DNA of 64,000 nucleotides from Capitulum mitella (Eukaryota > Arthropoda > Thecostraca > Pollicipedomorpha > Pollicipedidae). Of this stretch, positions 23,157-35,560 are shown piece after piece. Under the pieces are notes generated by a model. The model searched no databases and was not told the DNA's origin. It saw nothing but the letters and a program-made list of their open reading frames with translations. How positions within the stretch are numbered: position 1 is the first letter of the stretch; every line of letters begins with the position of its first letter. The stretch lies in NCBI GenBank assembly GCA_030062745.1, contig CP099839.1, forward strand, positions 14,926,044 through 14,990,043. Reading direction: 5' to 3'. The position numbers and the translations under genes are program-made.

Positions 23157-24845
23157 TCACGCCTGCTTGCAGTTGGACCAGGACTTGACGTTGAGGCAGG
23201 CGCGTGGCTTCCGTCGTCTCGTGGAGGAGCCGTTCTCAGACGGCGCCTCTGCGCCGCCGGCCCGGGCCGCCTCCCGCTCTGTGGCCAACCACAGCCGCCG
23301 TAAGTTGTCACGTCAGAGCACAGCACCATACCGACCTGACATGTCACGACAGTACTCACAATGCACTTCGTCAAGCGTGCGAAAGCTTCGTATTTTCTAC
23401 AACGAATGTTTCATTATTCTGTCGGTGGAATACTCAAGTAAATACACGAAATAATCAGTTTTGAAGTTCGGCCATTTATTTCTAACCGCTCATCAGTCGC
23501 TCCGCGAATTAATCACTGCCACCTGTGCCGCCACTCGGCGAGTAAATTACTGACCGTTACAACCTGGCTCTGTGACTGAATTGCTGACTGTTAATAAGTC
23601 ACTGGGTGACTAAGTTACTGACGGTTACGCCGCAGCTCAGTGATACAAATAATGGCAGTTAAGCTCCAGTTGTTGGATTGAACTGCTGACGGTTAAATCC
23701 TCGCTCGGTGATTGAATTACTGCCCGTCGAGCTGTCGTTCTGTGGTTGAATTACTTACCGTTGGAATCTCGTTCTGTGACTGGATTCATGGTGGTTAATT
23801 CGTCGCTCTGTGACTGAATTACCGATCGCTGGACTTTCGTTCGGTGACTGAGTTACCAACCGTTCAGCTGTCGCTCTGTGACTGAATTACTGGACGTTAC
23901 GCCCTCCCTCTGTGATTGAATCACTGACCGTTGAGCTGTCGCTCCGTGATGTACTCCTCGCTGCTGGTGTTATCGTCGTCTGGCCCGTAGTGCAGGTCGC
24001 GGATGTAGGGAAGCACCGTCAGTGCGTGGCATTCACTGCCGTTTCTCGGCGGCACCGGCACACGTCCGGACGCGGGCGGCTGCTTCTTCCGGAACCAGCT
24101 GCGCGCGAGAGGACGTCATCAGGCGATAGCGGTGAGAGGGTCTGCAGGCAGCCCTGGAACATCTGGCTGGGACCACCCGGGTATAAACAAAAACAAACAC
24201 GGCCACACTCTTGAGTCACAACAGCCCACTGCAGCAGATGGCTATACGCTCGTAACCAGATAAGTGGGACATCCGAAAGTATTTAAAACTACTGAGGGGT
24301 GCCAGCAAGTGCCTACAGCTGGCTAACGTTACCAGCACAGAGCACGAGCGTGCCTTTACATGAAATAGCCGTCCGTTGGGCTGGCTCGTGGCGTGGTGCG
24401 TAATCGGTGCTACTAATTACTGGACCGATCTGTGATGCGGCGTGCGGTCGCTAATGTAGACTGGCTAACGGTGCCGTGCGCGGTTGACACTGCTGATGTG
24501 ACACGTGGTGGAGCGCGCAGTCGAAGCGAGCGGTCTACTGGACTGACTCGTGCTGTTGTATCTGGGCGACACCCAGCCGATGCTCTGGCTCCTTGCGCAG
24601 CATCCCTCGTAGCAGCGAGGCAAGCGATGGCCCGACCGAGTCTGGAATGTGGAACTCGCCCCTACTGATGTTGTCGTACAGCTTGAACACCGTCTCGCCC
24701 TCGAACGGGTACTGGCCAGTCACAAAGTTGTACCTGCCGGACAACAAACGCATCAGCACGACGCAACACTATCTTCGACGTCGAAGCCCTAGACTGAGGC
24801 TTTTCAGAAGGCATGCATAATGTTTTTCAGAGATGGATATAAGTT

Positions 24846-24895
<50 letters not shown>

Positions 24896-27830
24896 TTATC
24901 TACATGTAACTGAGCTCAAGAGTTTCTGGTATAACTATCTGTCCCTGTTCTGCTTGTCGGTTTCCTCTTTAAATTTAGAGTGACATTTTCATTTTCTTCT
25001 CTGTATTCAGAATGGTGCAAAACAAAGGTCTAACGGTTCCAATATTGTCTTCTGAGCACAATACCTACTTTCCAGAGTGAAACAGCTGACCAAGTCATCA
25101 CAAAACCATCCTAATGTCAATATCTAAGAAAAGGAGCAGTTTTCGATGGCAGTCTGTGGTTTTGCGTCATTTCGTTTCCTTGCAATTTTGCTTGCTATAA
25201 TTACCATGCAATTTTACACCATGAATGTTGTGTTAAAGTAAAACAACTCATAAATGATTAATGTAATGACACCAAAGGTCACCTAGCATAAACGTCTATC
25301 CATTGGCAAGGACCTATTGTTATAATGAAACATAACACGTGAGCTTCTCATCAGAATTTTTCAGCTGACTGGCTTGATTTACGCCGGACCGCTTTTTTAC
25401 TGCAATGCGATTTGACGTGAAAATACGCTCTTCCGATGACAGTTCGCATGTAATAATATATATGACACAATTCTGGATAAAAATACCTGCAACTGCCACG
25501 CACATAAGTCATACTGGAAATGTAACACAATGCATGTTATAAAAAGTGGCCCAATCCTTGACGTGTCGAAAAATGTCTTTGCATAACAAAAGAGAAAAGT
25601 ATGCATGATCCAGCAACTGGTTCCCGTCCGTGGCCATCATGAAGAAACTTGAAGATTTCCACCGAAATTTACCACAAGGTTCATGACAAATATTCTCTTC
25701 AATGTAAAATGAGCAATTCTTTATAAAAGAAGGTTGAAACGCAATCCTTCTACTGTTGTCTTGTGTGACAATAACACACGGAATATTACGTAAGCATATG
25801 GTTTAGAATTAATGTGTAAAATTAATGTGCTTGTGTCACACACAGTTTTCGTGGTACTAGAGCAGCACTATTTCAAAATAATTTTCAAAGAGAACGGCAA
25901 ATCCTTAATAATCAAATCAACACACTAAATAAATAAAAAGCTGCATTCATGAATCAACAATCGCCAATCTAGGCAAAGCGAAATACCGAATCAATAAACA
26001 TCCCCGCAAACTTACAGCGTTACGCCACTGCTCCAAATGTCCACCTTGTAGCCCGGAAACGTGTCACTTCCGCTGGCGATTTCCGGCGGCTGGAAGGCCG
26101 GAGAGCCCTGGCTGACGGCGATCTCGTCACTCCTGCGGTACCGGTCCAGCTCCTGCGGCCGAGGACCGTGTCAACACCGCCTGCACGGGCTCAAGTGGCG
26201 CACAGACGTCCTCTGCCGTAACAGGCCGAGGCCAGCGCACCGTCTGTGGTAGGGTACCGCTCAGGAGGGCAGTTTGCACGGGCGGTCAGCGGCGGCGACT
26301 CTCACCCTGATGTCTAAAAAAACGCGGGGCATCAGAAATACACCCAACACTCCGGGGAAGAGAGCGAAGAAGCTCCACGCACAGGAGCACGCGGTTCTGG
26401 CCCACCGAACCATTGCTAGGTGGCCGGACGCCTGCAGATAGCACGGGCTGCGGGATGTCCGGGTGACCGGTGGCCTCACCTCGGCAGTGCCCAGGTCGGA
26501 AATCTTCAGAGTCATGTCCGACGTGAGGAGCAGGTTTGCTGGCTTTATGTCATTGTGCACCACAGCCTGACTGTGCAAGTACTCCAAACCAGTCACCAGC
26601 TGCACAAAGTACCTGCAAACAAAGCAGAGCAAAGCACGATGATGTGACTGTACCTGAAATATACCTCAATATGTTTGAGGAATGCTACAAGCATACTCCC
26701 AGGAAAAAAACGCCAATACAACATCATATAGGTATTACTGTACGCCAACTCACATTCAGCACTTCTTGCTAAGGCCCCACACAACACTACTACAGTCGGC
26801 CAGAAAATACGAGATGCCAAATCGACATGGAAATATGGTTAAAACTGGTTCAAAACGAGGAGAAGAAAATCAGAAGTGCCATACGCCAAGAAACAATGGT
26901 GACCTTCTCCATGGCAAAATGTCCTGTCTCGAGGAATTTGATTGATTTGACAGCTCTGAATACATCCATACTGAATACATCAGTGTTCTGTAAAACATGT
27001 GACTTCAGTAATGACACTAACCCGTGAGCTTGCCACACCGGAAATCGCTTCTCGTGGGCTTGGTCGAGCATCTCTTTCAACTGGCATACACAGAATTCCA
27101 AGATCATGTATATCTTTTGCTTCTCATCATTATGGAGAACGTCAAACAGCCTCAGGATGTTTGGGTGCTGCAGCCGGTTCAGCAGTCTTATCTCCCTAAA
27201 AAAAAAAACGCGAGATGAGCGTGAGTGAAAAGAAGTGAGACGGACTTCTGCTGACACACTGGCAACAGTTACGTTACTAGTACAAGCTTAGAATGCGAGA
27301 TCAAAGACAAGATATAGCAAAATCATGTCCCACAAAATGATAAATGCCATTTGTCTGGACCCCATAGTGATGCTGTTTCAGGAAGTGCAATGCATACAAA
27401 ATGGGTTCCACTGAAACATTCTAAGATGGCAGACCTTCACTCTGCCGCCTTACCTCTGGAGATTCTGTTCGCCGTTCAACTTCCGTCGGAGTTTCCGCCG
27501 TTTGAAAATTTTGACAGCCCTCCGTTCAAGAGTGTCCTTGTCCATGCACTCTTTGACCTTGCCGTACGCGCCTTCGCCCAGCAGATCGCCGAAAATGTAG
27601 CGTCCCACCAGCTTGCAGCGTTTCCGTTTGTTGCGGTAGATGATTTCGCTGGAGGGCACGCGCGTGAAGACGCCCATGCCGAGACCGTCGTCCCAGTCGT
27701 CGTCGCCGCCGTCGAACGGGGCGCCGACCAGGGCCAGCGAGTCCGGCATGTCGCCGACCGGCGCCAGCTCAGCCTGCACATGGTTGGCCGCGCTCGGGTC
27801 CAGCAGGTTGCTGTCGGGCTGCGAGGCCAT
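23157..27830 (-). CDS. STK11: STK11/LKB1 serine-threonine kinase, complete, 7 coding exons
   Basis: Master kinase that, with STRAD and MO25, phosphorylates AMPK-family kinases. Exons on the minus strand: 27830-27454, 27195-27022, 26612-26480, 26152-26016, 24733-24548, 24098-23929 and 23278-23157. All introns are GT-AG and in phase; the sum is 1299 nt, 432 residues (human 433). Visible motifs are the glycine loop GEGAYGKV at 85-92, AVKIFK with Lys107, [11 protein letters not shown] at 203-213 with Asp205, ISDLG at 221-225, and [15 protein letters not shown]. Then come [11 protein letters not shown] and [12 protein letters not shown], typical of LKB1. The last exon ends SWSNCKQA, matching the human SACKQQ farnesylation end with a serine at the same place. 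The exon 6 donor (AACG then GTCAGT) lies in a 34-bp minisatellite. If it is not used, translation stops 2-3 codons later at 23921 and gives a 394-residue form without CaaX. Confidence 0.96.
23475..23945 (-). repeat. 34-bp array carrying copies of the STK11 exon 6 donor
   Basis: About 13 degenerate units of 34-35 bp (plus-strand core TGTGACTGAATTACTGACCG). On the minus strand the unit includes AACG and then GTCAGT, which at 23929/23928 is the actual exon 6 donor. The last residues of exon 6 (ERQLN) are themselves read from repeat sequence. Several other units keep the GT. The unit near 23759 reads AACG and then GTAAGT, a closer match to the donor consensus than the real site. Confidence 0.9.
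24848..24892. repeat. (TA)n microsatellite in STK11 intron 4
   Basis: A run of alternating TA of about 45 bp ending in TGTAC, inside the 1.3-kb intron between exons 4 and 5. Confidence 0.97.
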
Positions 27831-28211
27831 CCCTGCTGGAGACCCCGCACATTACTGTGGTGTCGCTGGTGGGTATCGGTCCGTACCTTTCACCTCACCA
27901 CACCACCACGTTTTGCGACAATGACACAGTTTTGCATTTACCAAGACTTTCCGTCGCTCGGTTCGGTTTTGTATGATTTTTTCTGCTCTTTATAAATTTC
28001 TTGCCAGTGGTTTACCGGGGAGATGTCAGGGATCGGAGCCCGTGCTACGCAGAGCTTGTTCAGGACACCGACCCCTACACCCAATCGCGCAACGCCGGAT
28101 AAAAGCTAATTTTGGGCGAAAGTTTAACGTACCGCTAAGGGTGCAAAACGACCGTGTCGCATCCAGCGTGACCCTGTGTTCACCAGTTGCCAGCTGACCC
28201 GCGGGCCAAAT
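27831..28211. other. Upstream flank of STK11; nothing firm
   Basis: Immediate 5' flank of the STK11 start codon. It should hold the 5' UTR and promoter, but no TATA box or other element stands out. Confidence 0.4.
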
Positions 28212-28290
28212 ATCGAGCGCCGGGGCGACTCGAAACCGTCTTGCGAGGACGGGAAGACCAGCGCTCTAACAACTGAGCTGCCAATCATGG
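28212..28290 (-). mobile_element. tRNA-derived SINE head
   Basis: On the minus strand GGCAGCTCAGTTGTTAGAGC (A-box region, 28263-28282) is followed by GGTTTCGAGTCGCCCC (B-box region, 28222-28237) at tRNA-like spacing. The anticodon arm does not pair well and there is no CCA, so it is read as a SINE or tRNA pseudogene, not a working tRNA gene. Confidence 0.55.
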
Positions 28291-28499
28291 TACGTAAGTC
28301 CACGGTATGCCAAGATGGAAATGATTTAACCCAAAACATCAAAAGTGTCCTTGATCACATTTCGGAAAAAGCCGCAGATAAACCCACTCATAAAAGTTCG
28401 ACCAAAACAGGACGAATTAAATACGCTGGCCGCGCGTTTTTTAACATCACAAAACAATAAGATAAATAAATATTCCAGGACCACCACGGGAAACTTTTC

Positions 28500-29523
28500 A
28501 GGAGCAACACTTCCTCGCCTCAACGTGAGGTTCAGTGGTCCTTCTTGCCCTTCCAACTTTCGCCCTCTCTATGGTTCTTATCATCCCCAAAACCGTACGG
28601 CGTGCCGTCCATCAGCCGCTCTAGTTACCCACAGCAAAACCTCCTGTCTCCCAACCAGCACCGTTTCCGTCCCGTCATTCCAGGCAAGCCGCTCCAACCA
28701 CCACACCCCATCATATCCTAGTCGTCACGGACCGTAAGAATGTCTTGCTCCTTTGCCTGCTGGACCTGAACAAATCTTCTGACCACTCGGCACTGCTGGG
28801 AAAATTAACTTCTAACAGCATCGTCCCTTCCTAATGTCCGCCCTATCTCCGCAGCCTTACGTAGTGCGAAACTAACTGACGGCCTGGGATCACAGAAATA
28901 TGACCCGCTGCCCGGAGGCACGGGCGCGTTTCAAGCCTCAGCTCTCGGAACTATCATCTAATCACCACGCCTTCGTCAACGACTTTAGTCTGTTCCCAGA
29001 AGGAGCACAGTTGGTGCAGTACGCTAATGACGCTCAAATTTTGGTCACGGATAAAAAAGAAGAAAGTTAAAAACTTGCTGCTGATACGTGAAACGTTCTG
29101 TATTTTCTCGACCTTTGGTTCAGAACTAAGGGTGACAAACAAATGCTGGTCGACAAAATTAGGTAATGACTACGGGGAACGACGAGTAACTTCAGGAGTC
29201 AGCAACCCAGCAATCACAAAAAATTTCGCGATCTTGATCTTCTCGAAACCAAGAATCCAGGAATGATGTCTGATCACCTCAGCTTAGACGTAGGAGTCAT
29301 CTCAGACTCCTACGTCTCAGTGTTCATTAGGCGCTGCCTCGGAGTCCTGAACGGCCTATCACATCTGAGGAGCTACCTTCAACCCAACGTCGTCTCCGCA
29401 CTCGACATACTTTGGCTCTCTCGCAGATCTGGCACTGTACTTCGCGGCATGGAAGTGGAATGCGAAAGGACCAGTCCCAGATTTAAAAAAGAAGCTGCGC
29501 ATCTGAAGTCATTTTCGGCCTAA
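28500..29523 (+). mobile_element. Degenerate LINE reverse transcriptase (L2/CR1-like)
   Basis: Fragments in several frames follow the order of a LINE reverse transcriptase: LLSPNQHRFRP (fingers), then VLLLCLLDLNKSSDHSALL (motif A region, where an intact element would read AFD), then VNDFSLFPEGAQLVQYAND (YADD box with N replacing the first D). After these comes DVGVISDSYVSVF with a downstream RKC-type helix (IRRCLGVLNGLSHLRSYL). At least three frame changes separate these parts, so it is inactive. A 13-bp palindrome lies in it at 29286-29317. Confidence 0.8.
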
Positions 29524-29966
29524 AAAGGAGCATGGTAATGTCCCAGGTTTATTTCTGGGACTGGATTGAATCAGTGTGGACAAATGGTTACATATTATCA
29601 GCAATGCAGCTAGAGGGGGTCAGAGGGGCCAGAGACTCACCACCTCCCCTCCCCTCCCCTCCTTATGGTCAAAGGTGAACAAAAGCTGGCTATTACCACA
29701 AATTACTTGTTAATAGCACAAAAATGGTTTAGAATGAAAAAGTAAAACACTCCTATTTTCAAATCCCAGGTGTGCTCTCCAACAGACACAATTTCCACAC
29801 GCTGGCAATGAAATGGTGAGCGTAGTACCAAGCATTTATATTTTGGCAATGACTCCCCTAAAAAAAATTCTGATTATGATACTACTCATCACACTGTGTG
29901 CTTGATACACATATTATCCCATCATCATCCAGGTGAGCCTGAGGCAATGGGCAGTGTATTTTTGAC

Positions 29967-30249
29967 TAGGGGTGCAATGGATCGGGTTTTTTGCGATCCG
30001 GCCGGATATCGGATACGCCGGAGCGGGGTGCCGGGTATCCGGCCGGATATCAGGTCGGATAACGGATATTATGTTCGCCTATTTTTATGTACTATTTTTA
30101 CTGAAGGAATGGAATGGAAAAGACAGGATGAGAAAAGAAAGATTGAAAAAACTGAGAAATATTAAACGGAAAACGTCAACAGCTTGTGAATCATCACCCC
30201 CTCCCCCCCCCCGCCACTTACTGTGAGGTTTCCATGAATTTCCATGTAA

Positions 30250-30284
<35 letters not shown>

Positions 30285-31170
30285 ATCAGGAACACAACAA
30301 TCCAAGTGGAGTCCACCATCTCTCATTGTAGGCAAAAGTATGGGTGTAGCCACAGTCCAGAAACTAGGGGGAGGCAGTCTGGCTGCAGTCCATCCAGAAC
30401 AGGTAGGGCGAGGGGTAAACATCACTTTTTCGGACGCTGCGTGACAACGTACGTTTGACAGTCCTTTTGTTGGATTTCAAAGTCCAAGAAATTGTGTCGC
30501 CAATGGGAACCACCTATCTGATATCTTAAAAAATTAGGACAAATCTCCACTTCTGGAAAACTGCGGAGAACGTGTCCCCCGCGGCCCCCGCAGACTACAC
30601 CCATGAGCAACGGCTACAGAATTCGTAGGATGCCATTATAGCACCTTTGCATAACTGAAATACCTGGCATGATAAGCATTATTTATGATTACTAAGGTAT
30701 GTCTCTTGAAGTAGATTGTCTCTTAATGCATTTGTATCGGAGAATGTGAGAAAGAAAAAAATGTTTGGAAAATGGAAACATAATGAACCAGAAAATGGGC
30801 TGCTGAGTACACGCTGGCTATTGTTTCACAGCTTTCAGCTTGAGTCCCATTCTTGCAAAACATGCCTCAACCCTCCTGAACTAAGATGGAAAAGTGGTGC
30901 TCTAGACAGTCCTTGTAACTGCTACTTACAGCGACAATCTAATAAAACAAGGCACACTTCTCTTGAAACGGTTTTATACGTAGACATTAAAACAACGTCT
31001 TGATCGGACGCCGGGAGGCTAAATTGCCGGTAATATCGGGCCGGACGGCAGAAACACGCGGCCGGACAACGGATAACCGGTCCGGATATCCGGTTCGGAT
31101 ATCCGGATATCCGGTCCGGCCGGATATCCGGTCAGATATCCGGCCGGACCGGATATCCCGCACGTCCCTA
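29967..31170. mobile_element. Non-autonomous hAT-type DNA transposon, 1204 bp, both ends intact
   Basis: The element runs from TAGGGGTGCAATGG to GCACGTCCCTA and is flanked by perfect 8-bp target duplications TTTTTGAC at 29959-29966 and 31171-31178. An 8-bp duplication is the hallmark of hAT transposition. Both subterminal zones (about 30000-30070 and 31030-31160) are packed with CCGGATAT/ATATCCGG motifs, probably transposase-binding sites. The interior has an (AAAT)n tract near 30248-30287 and no recognisable transposase, so it must be mobilised in trans. Confidence 0.88.
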
Positions 31171-31178
31171 TTTTTGAC

Positions 31179-32399
31179 CATGTTAGAGACCTGTGACAGG
31201 TCCATATGACAGGACCATCTTTACATCCCTCTGCCTCGCACCGAGATGGGCAGGAAATGTCGCTGCTGCTGAGTGGCCACCCAGTGCAGCAAGCTGCTTC
31301 CTGAACTATTAAGACCGCCATTTGCCTATTAAGCCACCATAAGTTATACCTGTGCCAGGTGCCAGACTGAGAAGATACACCTGTTCATCCTGCATTTTTT
31401 GTGATGGCCTTCTCCCCATATAAGTTTATTTTTCTACACACTCACCAGAGGATGTAATAGCTGCAGTGAATTACTGATGACCTCAGTAATGAGTCTCTGA
31501 GTAGGGGTCATTCCTGGTCATCTGGCTATGGGTGGGACGTACGAAAATGAGTGGTGTTAAAGATGCGGATACGACAGATCTGGCAGAACTGATATGTTTC
31601 TGAAGTATGAAAACATCAGAGGTATAATGAGGTCACTGAGCACAAAAATGCCTGATGAATGATTGAAAACTTCTTGTTATCTTGAAGAGCATGTTGGACA
31701 TCTTCAGCACAAGGTTTTGAGGAACTTCATTATTTGTTTAAAAAAAATGACCAATGCTCATCTCAAAATCCAGCTATAAAACTCTACATACTTTTGGTGC
31801 TGCACATCAAGGAAAATAATGCTACTGTCATGCAGTTATAACAATAAAAAAATCAGTCTCAAAGACGTTGTTCACAGAATAATGCATGAAGTTAACAAAT
31901 GACTAGTAATTGTCTATTCCAAGTGAACTTATACCAAATTATAGGCAAATAAAACCATCTCAAGCCATTTCAGAAAAAACTCAAGTTTTTAAGAAGTTGG
32001 CAAAACACTTATAACATGTACACATCTTCATGCCTAATGTTATGCCATTGGTACCTTCTTTCCTGTGTAGATACCAGTATCTAATGCATAAGCACATTAT
32101 TAAACTTGCTTTGCCAGCCTTATTCTAACTTGCCTTGTGATTGTATCAAATGTACTTTGAGTACTAGAAATCCAAAGCCAATAATCCTGTAATATGACAT
32201 TAAACCTACTGCATGGAAATAAACCAAAACTGTTTTCAGGACACCAATAATTCTGGTGCAGTTCCTTCTTTCTATATCCCTTTCTCTAATCCTACACTGG
32301 GCTGACACCACATTTTACATTATGTGCATACTGCACTATCCTGGTATGCAAGCAGACAATCCAAATTGTCCTGCATATCCCATTTGGGGCTGTATGGTA
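31179..32399. other. AT-rich intergenic stretch; nothing recognised
   Basis: No coding sequence, RNA gene or clear repeat ends were seen between the hAT element and the CR1-like LINE. Confidence 0.5.
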
Positions 32400-35300
32400 C
32401 ACAAGGTTAGGTTAGGTTAGATTATGATACAGGCATGGAAGGTCCAATGCACCTGCAGGAGCCCACTCATTAGCCAGTATCAGGCACTCAGAATGTCTGT
32501 CTTGGTGGCCTAGTCTGGTATTGACATCCTTACCAGTGTTTTTCAAGGTTCTTTTTGAATGCGCTTGGGATACAACTTCAGTAGGTAGGCTGTGCCATGC
32601 AGGCACCAATGTGATGCAAAAAGAGTTCTGTCTAAGCTGAGTGCAAGCATGAGGCTGCTGAAATTTCTGGGGGTGACCATGAGTTCAACCACAGCTATCC
32701 ACCTTGAGAAAATCTTCTGGAATAACATTTAGCATGTGAGCTGCTATCTGGCAGACTCAGATCACTTTGCCCCTGCATCTCCTATAATACAAACTTTGCA
32801 GGTGTACTTTTTTCAGGCACTCTTCATTGCTACAATGTTGAATCCCTGCAACCAGCTTCGTGGCACATCTCTGAACATGCTCTACAGCATCTTGATCCCA
32901 ACACAGCACTGCTCCCAAAACACAGTTCCCATACAGTGTCTTGACATTCAGTCTAGCAAATGTCACTTTTACAAGACCCAAGGCTCTGGTAGCTTTCATG
33001 ACAGTTTTTGCAGTGTGTTCACAGTACATAAGGCCTTCATCAATCCATACATCCATGTCCAGTTCACCTGAAATGTTCCCAAGCTCTGTTCCTGCAATCT
33101 TCTACCTAAATTTGGGGTTTTGCTGTCCTTGTTGCAAAACCTTGCATTTCTGTGCATTGAAGGGCAGTTGCCATTTCTCACACCACAGGCCAAGTCTGAG
33201 TCTCCCTGCAGAGACTCTCAATCATAATGGTCAGTTACCCTCCTTGTACTTTTGTGCCATCTGCAAACATCATGGAGCAGCACTTCAGTTGGTCGGGCAA
33301 ATCATTAACATAGACCAGGAACAGCAGGGTCCTAAAACAGTTCCCTGGGGGACACCACTAGTCCTTGTAACCCACTCAGAGCACTTTCTCCACTATCACT
33401 CTCTGTCTCCTATCTGTGAGAAAAGCTTCAAATCAATGCAATATATGTCCATATATCCACAGCCTCCTGAGCCTGGAGACCAGATGTTTGTGCAGTACCT
33501 TGTCAAAAGTTTTCTCGAAGTCGAGATGTACAGCATCGATTGAATCACACTGGTTGGCAGTATCTGACCAGAAGTCAGTGACTCTTATTAGCTGTATTGT
33601 GCAAGACTTGCCCGGAAAAAATCCATACCAATTTACAAGTATCAGATTGTTTTGAATCAAGCTGTCAAGTATATGGTTTGTGACCAGAGATTCCATAAAT
33701 TTACAGATAACAGAAGTCAGGCTAATTAGCCAATATTTTCCAGGGTTACTGCACTGTCCTTTTTGAACAGTGGTATCATTTCTGCATCTCTCCAGTCTAC
33801 AGGCACTGTTAAGGACTCAAGGACCCTGTTAAAAAGTACCACCAAAGGTCCACTCAAACATACTGCTAGTACTCTCAGAATCAGTGTGTGTATTTTGCCT
33901 GGGCTAGGAGATCCATGCCAGTAAAGATTCTCAAGTTTCTTTCTGACAGATTCTTTGGTGACCCACATTCTGCTGATCTTGCACTGTATTTGCAGAGTCC
34001 CTTGATCTGGTGCCAACTTCTGTTTTTGGTGAACAATGAGCAAAAAACTTATTCATCAGGTTAGCTTTCTCTAAGCTCATTCTGGCCTACTTCCCATGTT
34101 TGTACTGCAAGCCCTGGATATGATCCTTAGCTTTCACCTGAGAAGAAATACACTTCCAAAAAGCCTTAAGTTCCTCTTTTATACATGCAGCCAGCCTGGC
34201 TTCAGACTTTTGTCTCAAACTTTGGGTCATATTCCTCAGCTGGTTTTTGGTTTTCTTAAACCTTTCTAAATCTTCAGAACTTCTGGACAGCATGTATTCA
34301 CCATCCTGTTTGTCTTTTTCTTCCTCAAGTTTTATCAATACCCTAATGCTGTAGGGATGTTTATGTTTGGTTGTATGTCTGTTTGCATACAAAAAGGCAT
34401 ATGCCTCCTAATGAGACACTGAATAAAACCCCTTAGATATTTTCAGGTATGTTTCCCATTTTTGACTTCAGTGGTTTGGCAGATACTGGACATCTCAAAC
34501 TCTTCCTGAATGGTGCTGTAATTGCCCTGGGTATAGTTCTTTTTCTTGGTGTTGGTGTAATTATTGTCATAGCATACAACCATAAAGCTAATACACTGGT
34601 GATGACTTCCCTGATGGGGCCTTCTGTTCCAAACAGTCTAACATGTGCTCATCAGGTGAGAAAGCTAAGTCCAATAAGCTTGGCTGACATCCCAGTTTAA
34701 AGCAAGTATGAGACCCAATGTGATGTGACAAGAAGAGGTCAATGACACAGTTGAGAAGCTTCTGCAAGTAATGGTCCTGGCAAGCATTTGAAGAACACAT
34801 AGCCCAGTTCATTTCTCTTTAGCTCAGATTCCCTACTATTACCATCTGTCTTAGTTTCCTGCTTGCAGCCTCTATGAACACTGAGCCAGAACATCAATTC
34901 CATGTTGTCCATCTAAGTTTGGGCTTCTGTATGTGGCTCCAATGAGCAGTTTTTCTGAGGCTTGAAGGGTAGCTTCAATCTGCAGCCCCTCCAAAATTGC
35001 ATATTGATATTCACCAGGGATGATCTAACACTCTCACCCACATGCATAATGACCCCTCTTTCACCAGCTAACCATAGGTTTTCTATTGTTGAATCAAAAT
35101 TCAGGTACATCTGGAATTCTTGGCTAATGCTGAAAGTGGAAACTGAAAGGGGATTTAGCTGGGCTTTGGGGATACTTTTGACCAAGACCATGATGCCAGG
35201 GTATTCAACAAACACCCTTAGCTTCAACTTCAACTAATTTGTTTAACACACCATCTACATTTGGAAAAACAATGCACACTTGCCTCAGCCTTTTGCTACT

Positions 35301-35560
35301 GTGCAATGTGCTTCCCTTTCTTGTGTGGAAGCTTGTAGTTATAACTGACTTATCTTGCCTGGGTGTTACTACACTTAGTGGCAATGACCTTCCATCATTA
35401 GGTATGCTTATAGCCCATCATGCTTGCACTGTCTCACCAGGGGTGATAACACTATGTCTGATAGCTATAATTTCACCTTTCAGCTTTCTTGCCTTGCATT
35501 CATCTGTCAGTTTTAACACAACAACACAACACACATATCAACAGTAATATCTAATAATAT
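32400..35560 (-). mobile_element. CR1-like LINE, nearly full length but broken into several frames
   Basis: Read on the minus strand, the order is that of a CR1/L2-clade ORF2. Endonuclease parts lie at about 35233-34588 (YPGIMVLVKSIPKAQLNPLS, then SLLDLAFSPDEHMLDCLEQK). A linker follows (34392-34087), then reverse transcriptase: VVLFNRVLESLTVPVDWRDA with MIPLFKK (34043-33726) and LDFEKTFDKVLHKHLVSRL (33696-33433). The 3' domain is at 33056-32757 (LVKVTFARLN, VEHVQRCATKLV). The 3' end is marked by three copies of GGTTA at about 32405-32420, the simple tail such LINEs carry. Several frameshifts separate the parts. No intact ORF1 was seen. Confidence 0.85.

Noticed and set aside
24535-24759. STK11 exon 5 continuing in frame to a stop after HESVQ
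   Set aside because: A GTCAGT donor at 24548/24547 joins in phase to the exon beginning DWFRKKQPP, restoring the conserved LKB1 tail.
23921-27830. STK11 ending only at the stop 23921 (394 residues)
   Set aside because: A phase-matched donor at 23929 and an exon at 23278-23157 ending in CKQA give 432 residues, matching the human length and CaaX end; the short form is kept only as a possible isoform.
32404-32424. GGTTA repeats as an arthropod-type telomere remnant
   Set aside because: Only three to four units, placed exactly at the 3' end of a CR1-like LINE, where a simple tail is expected.
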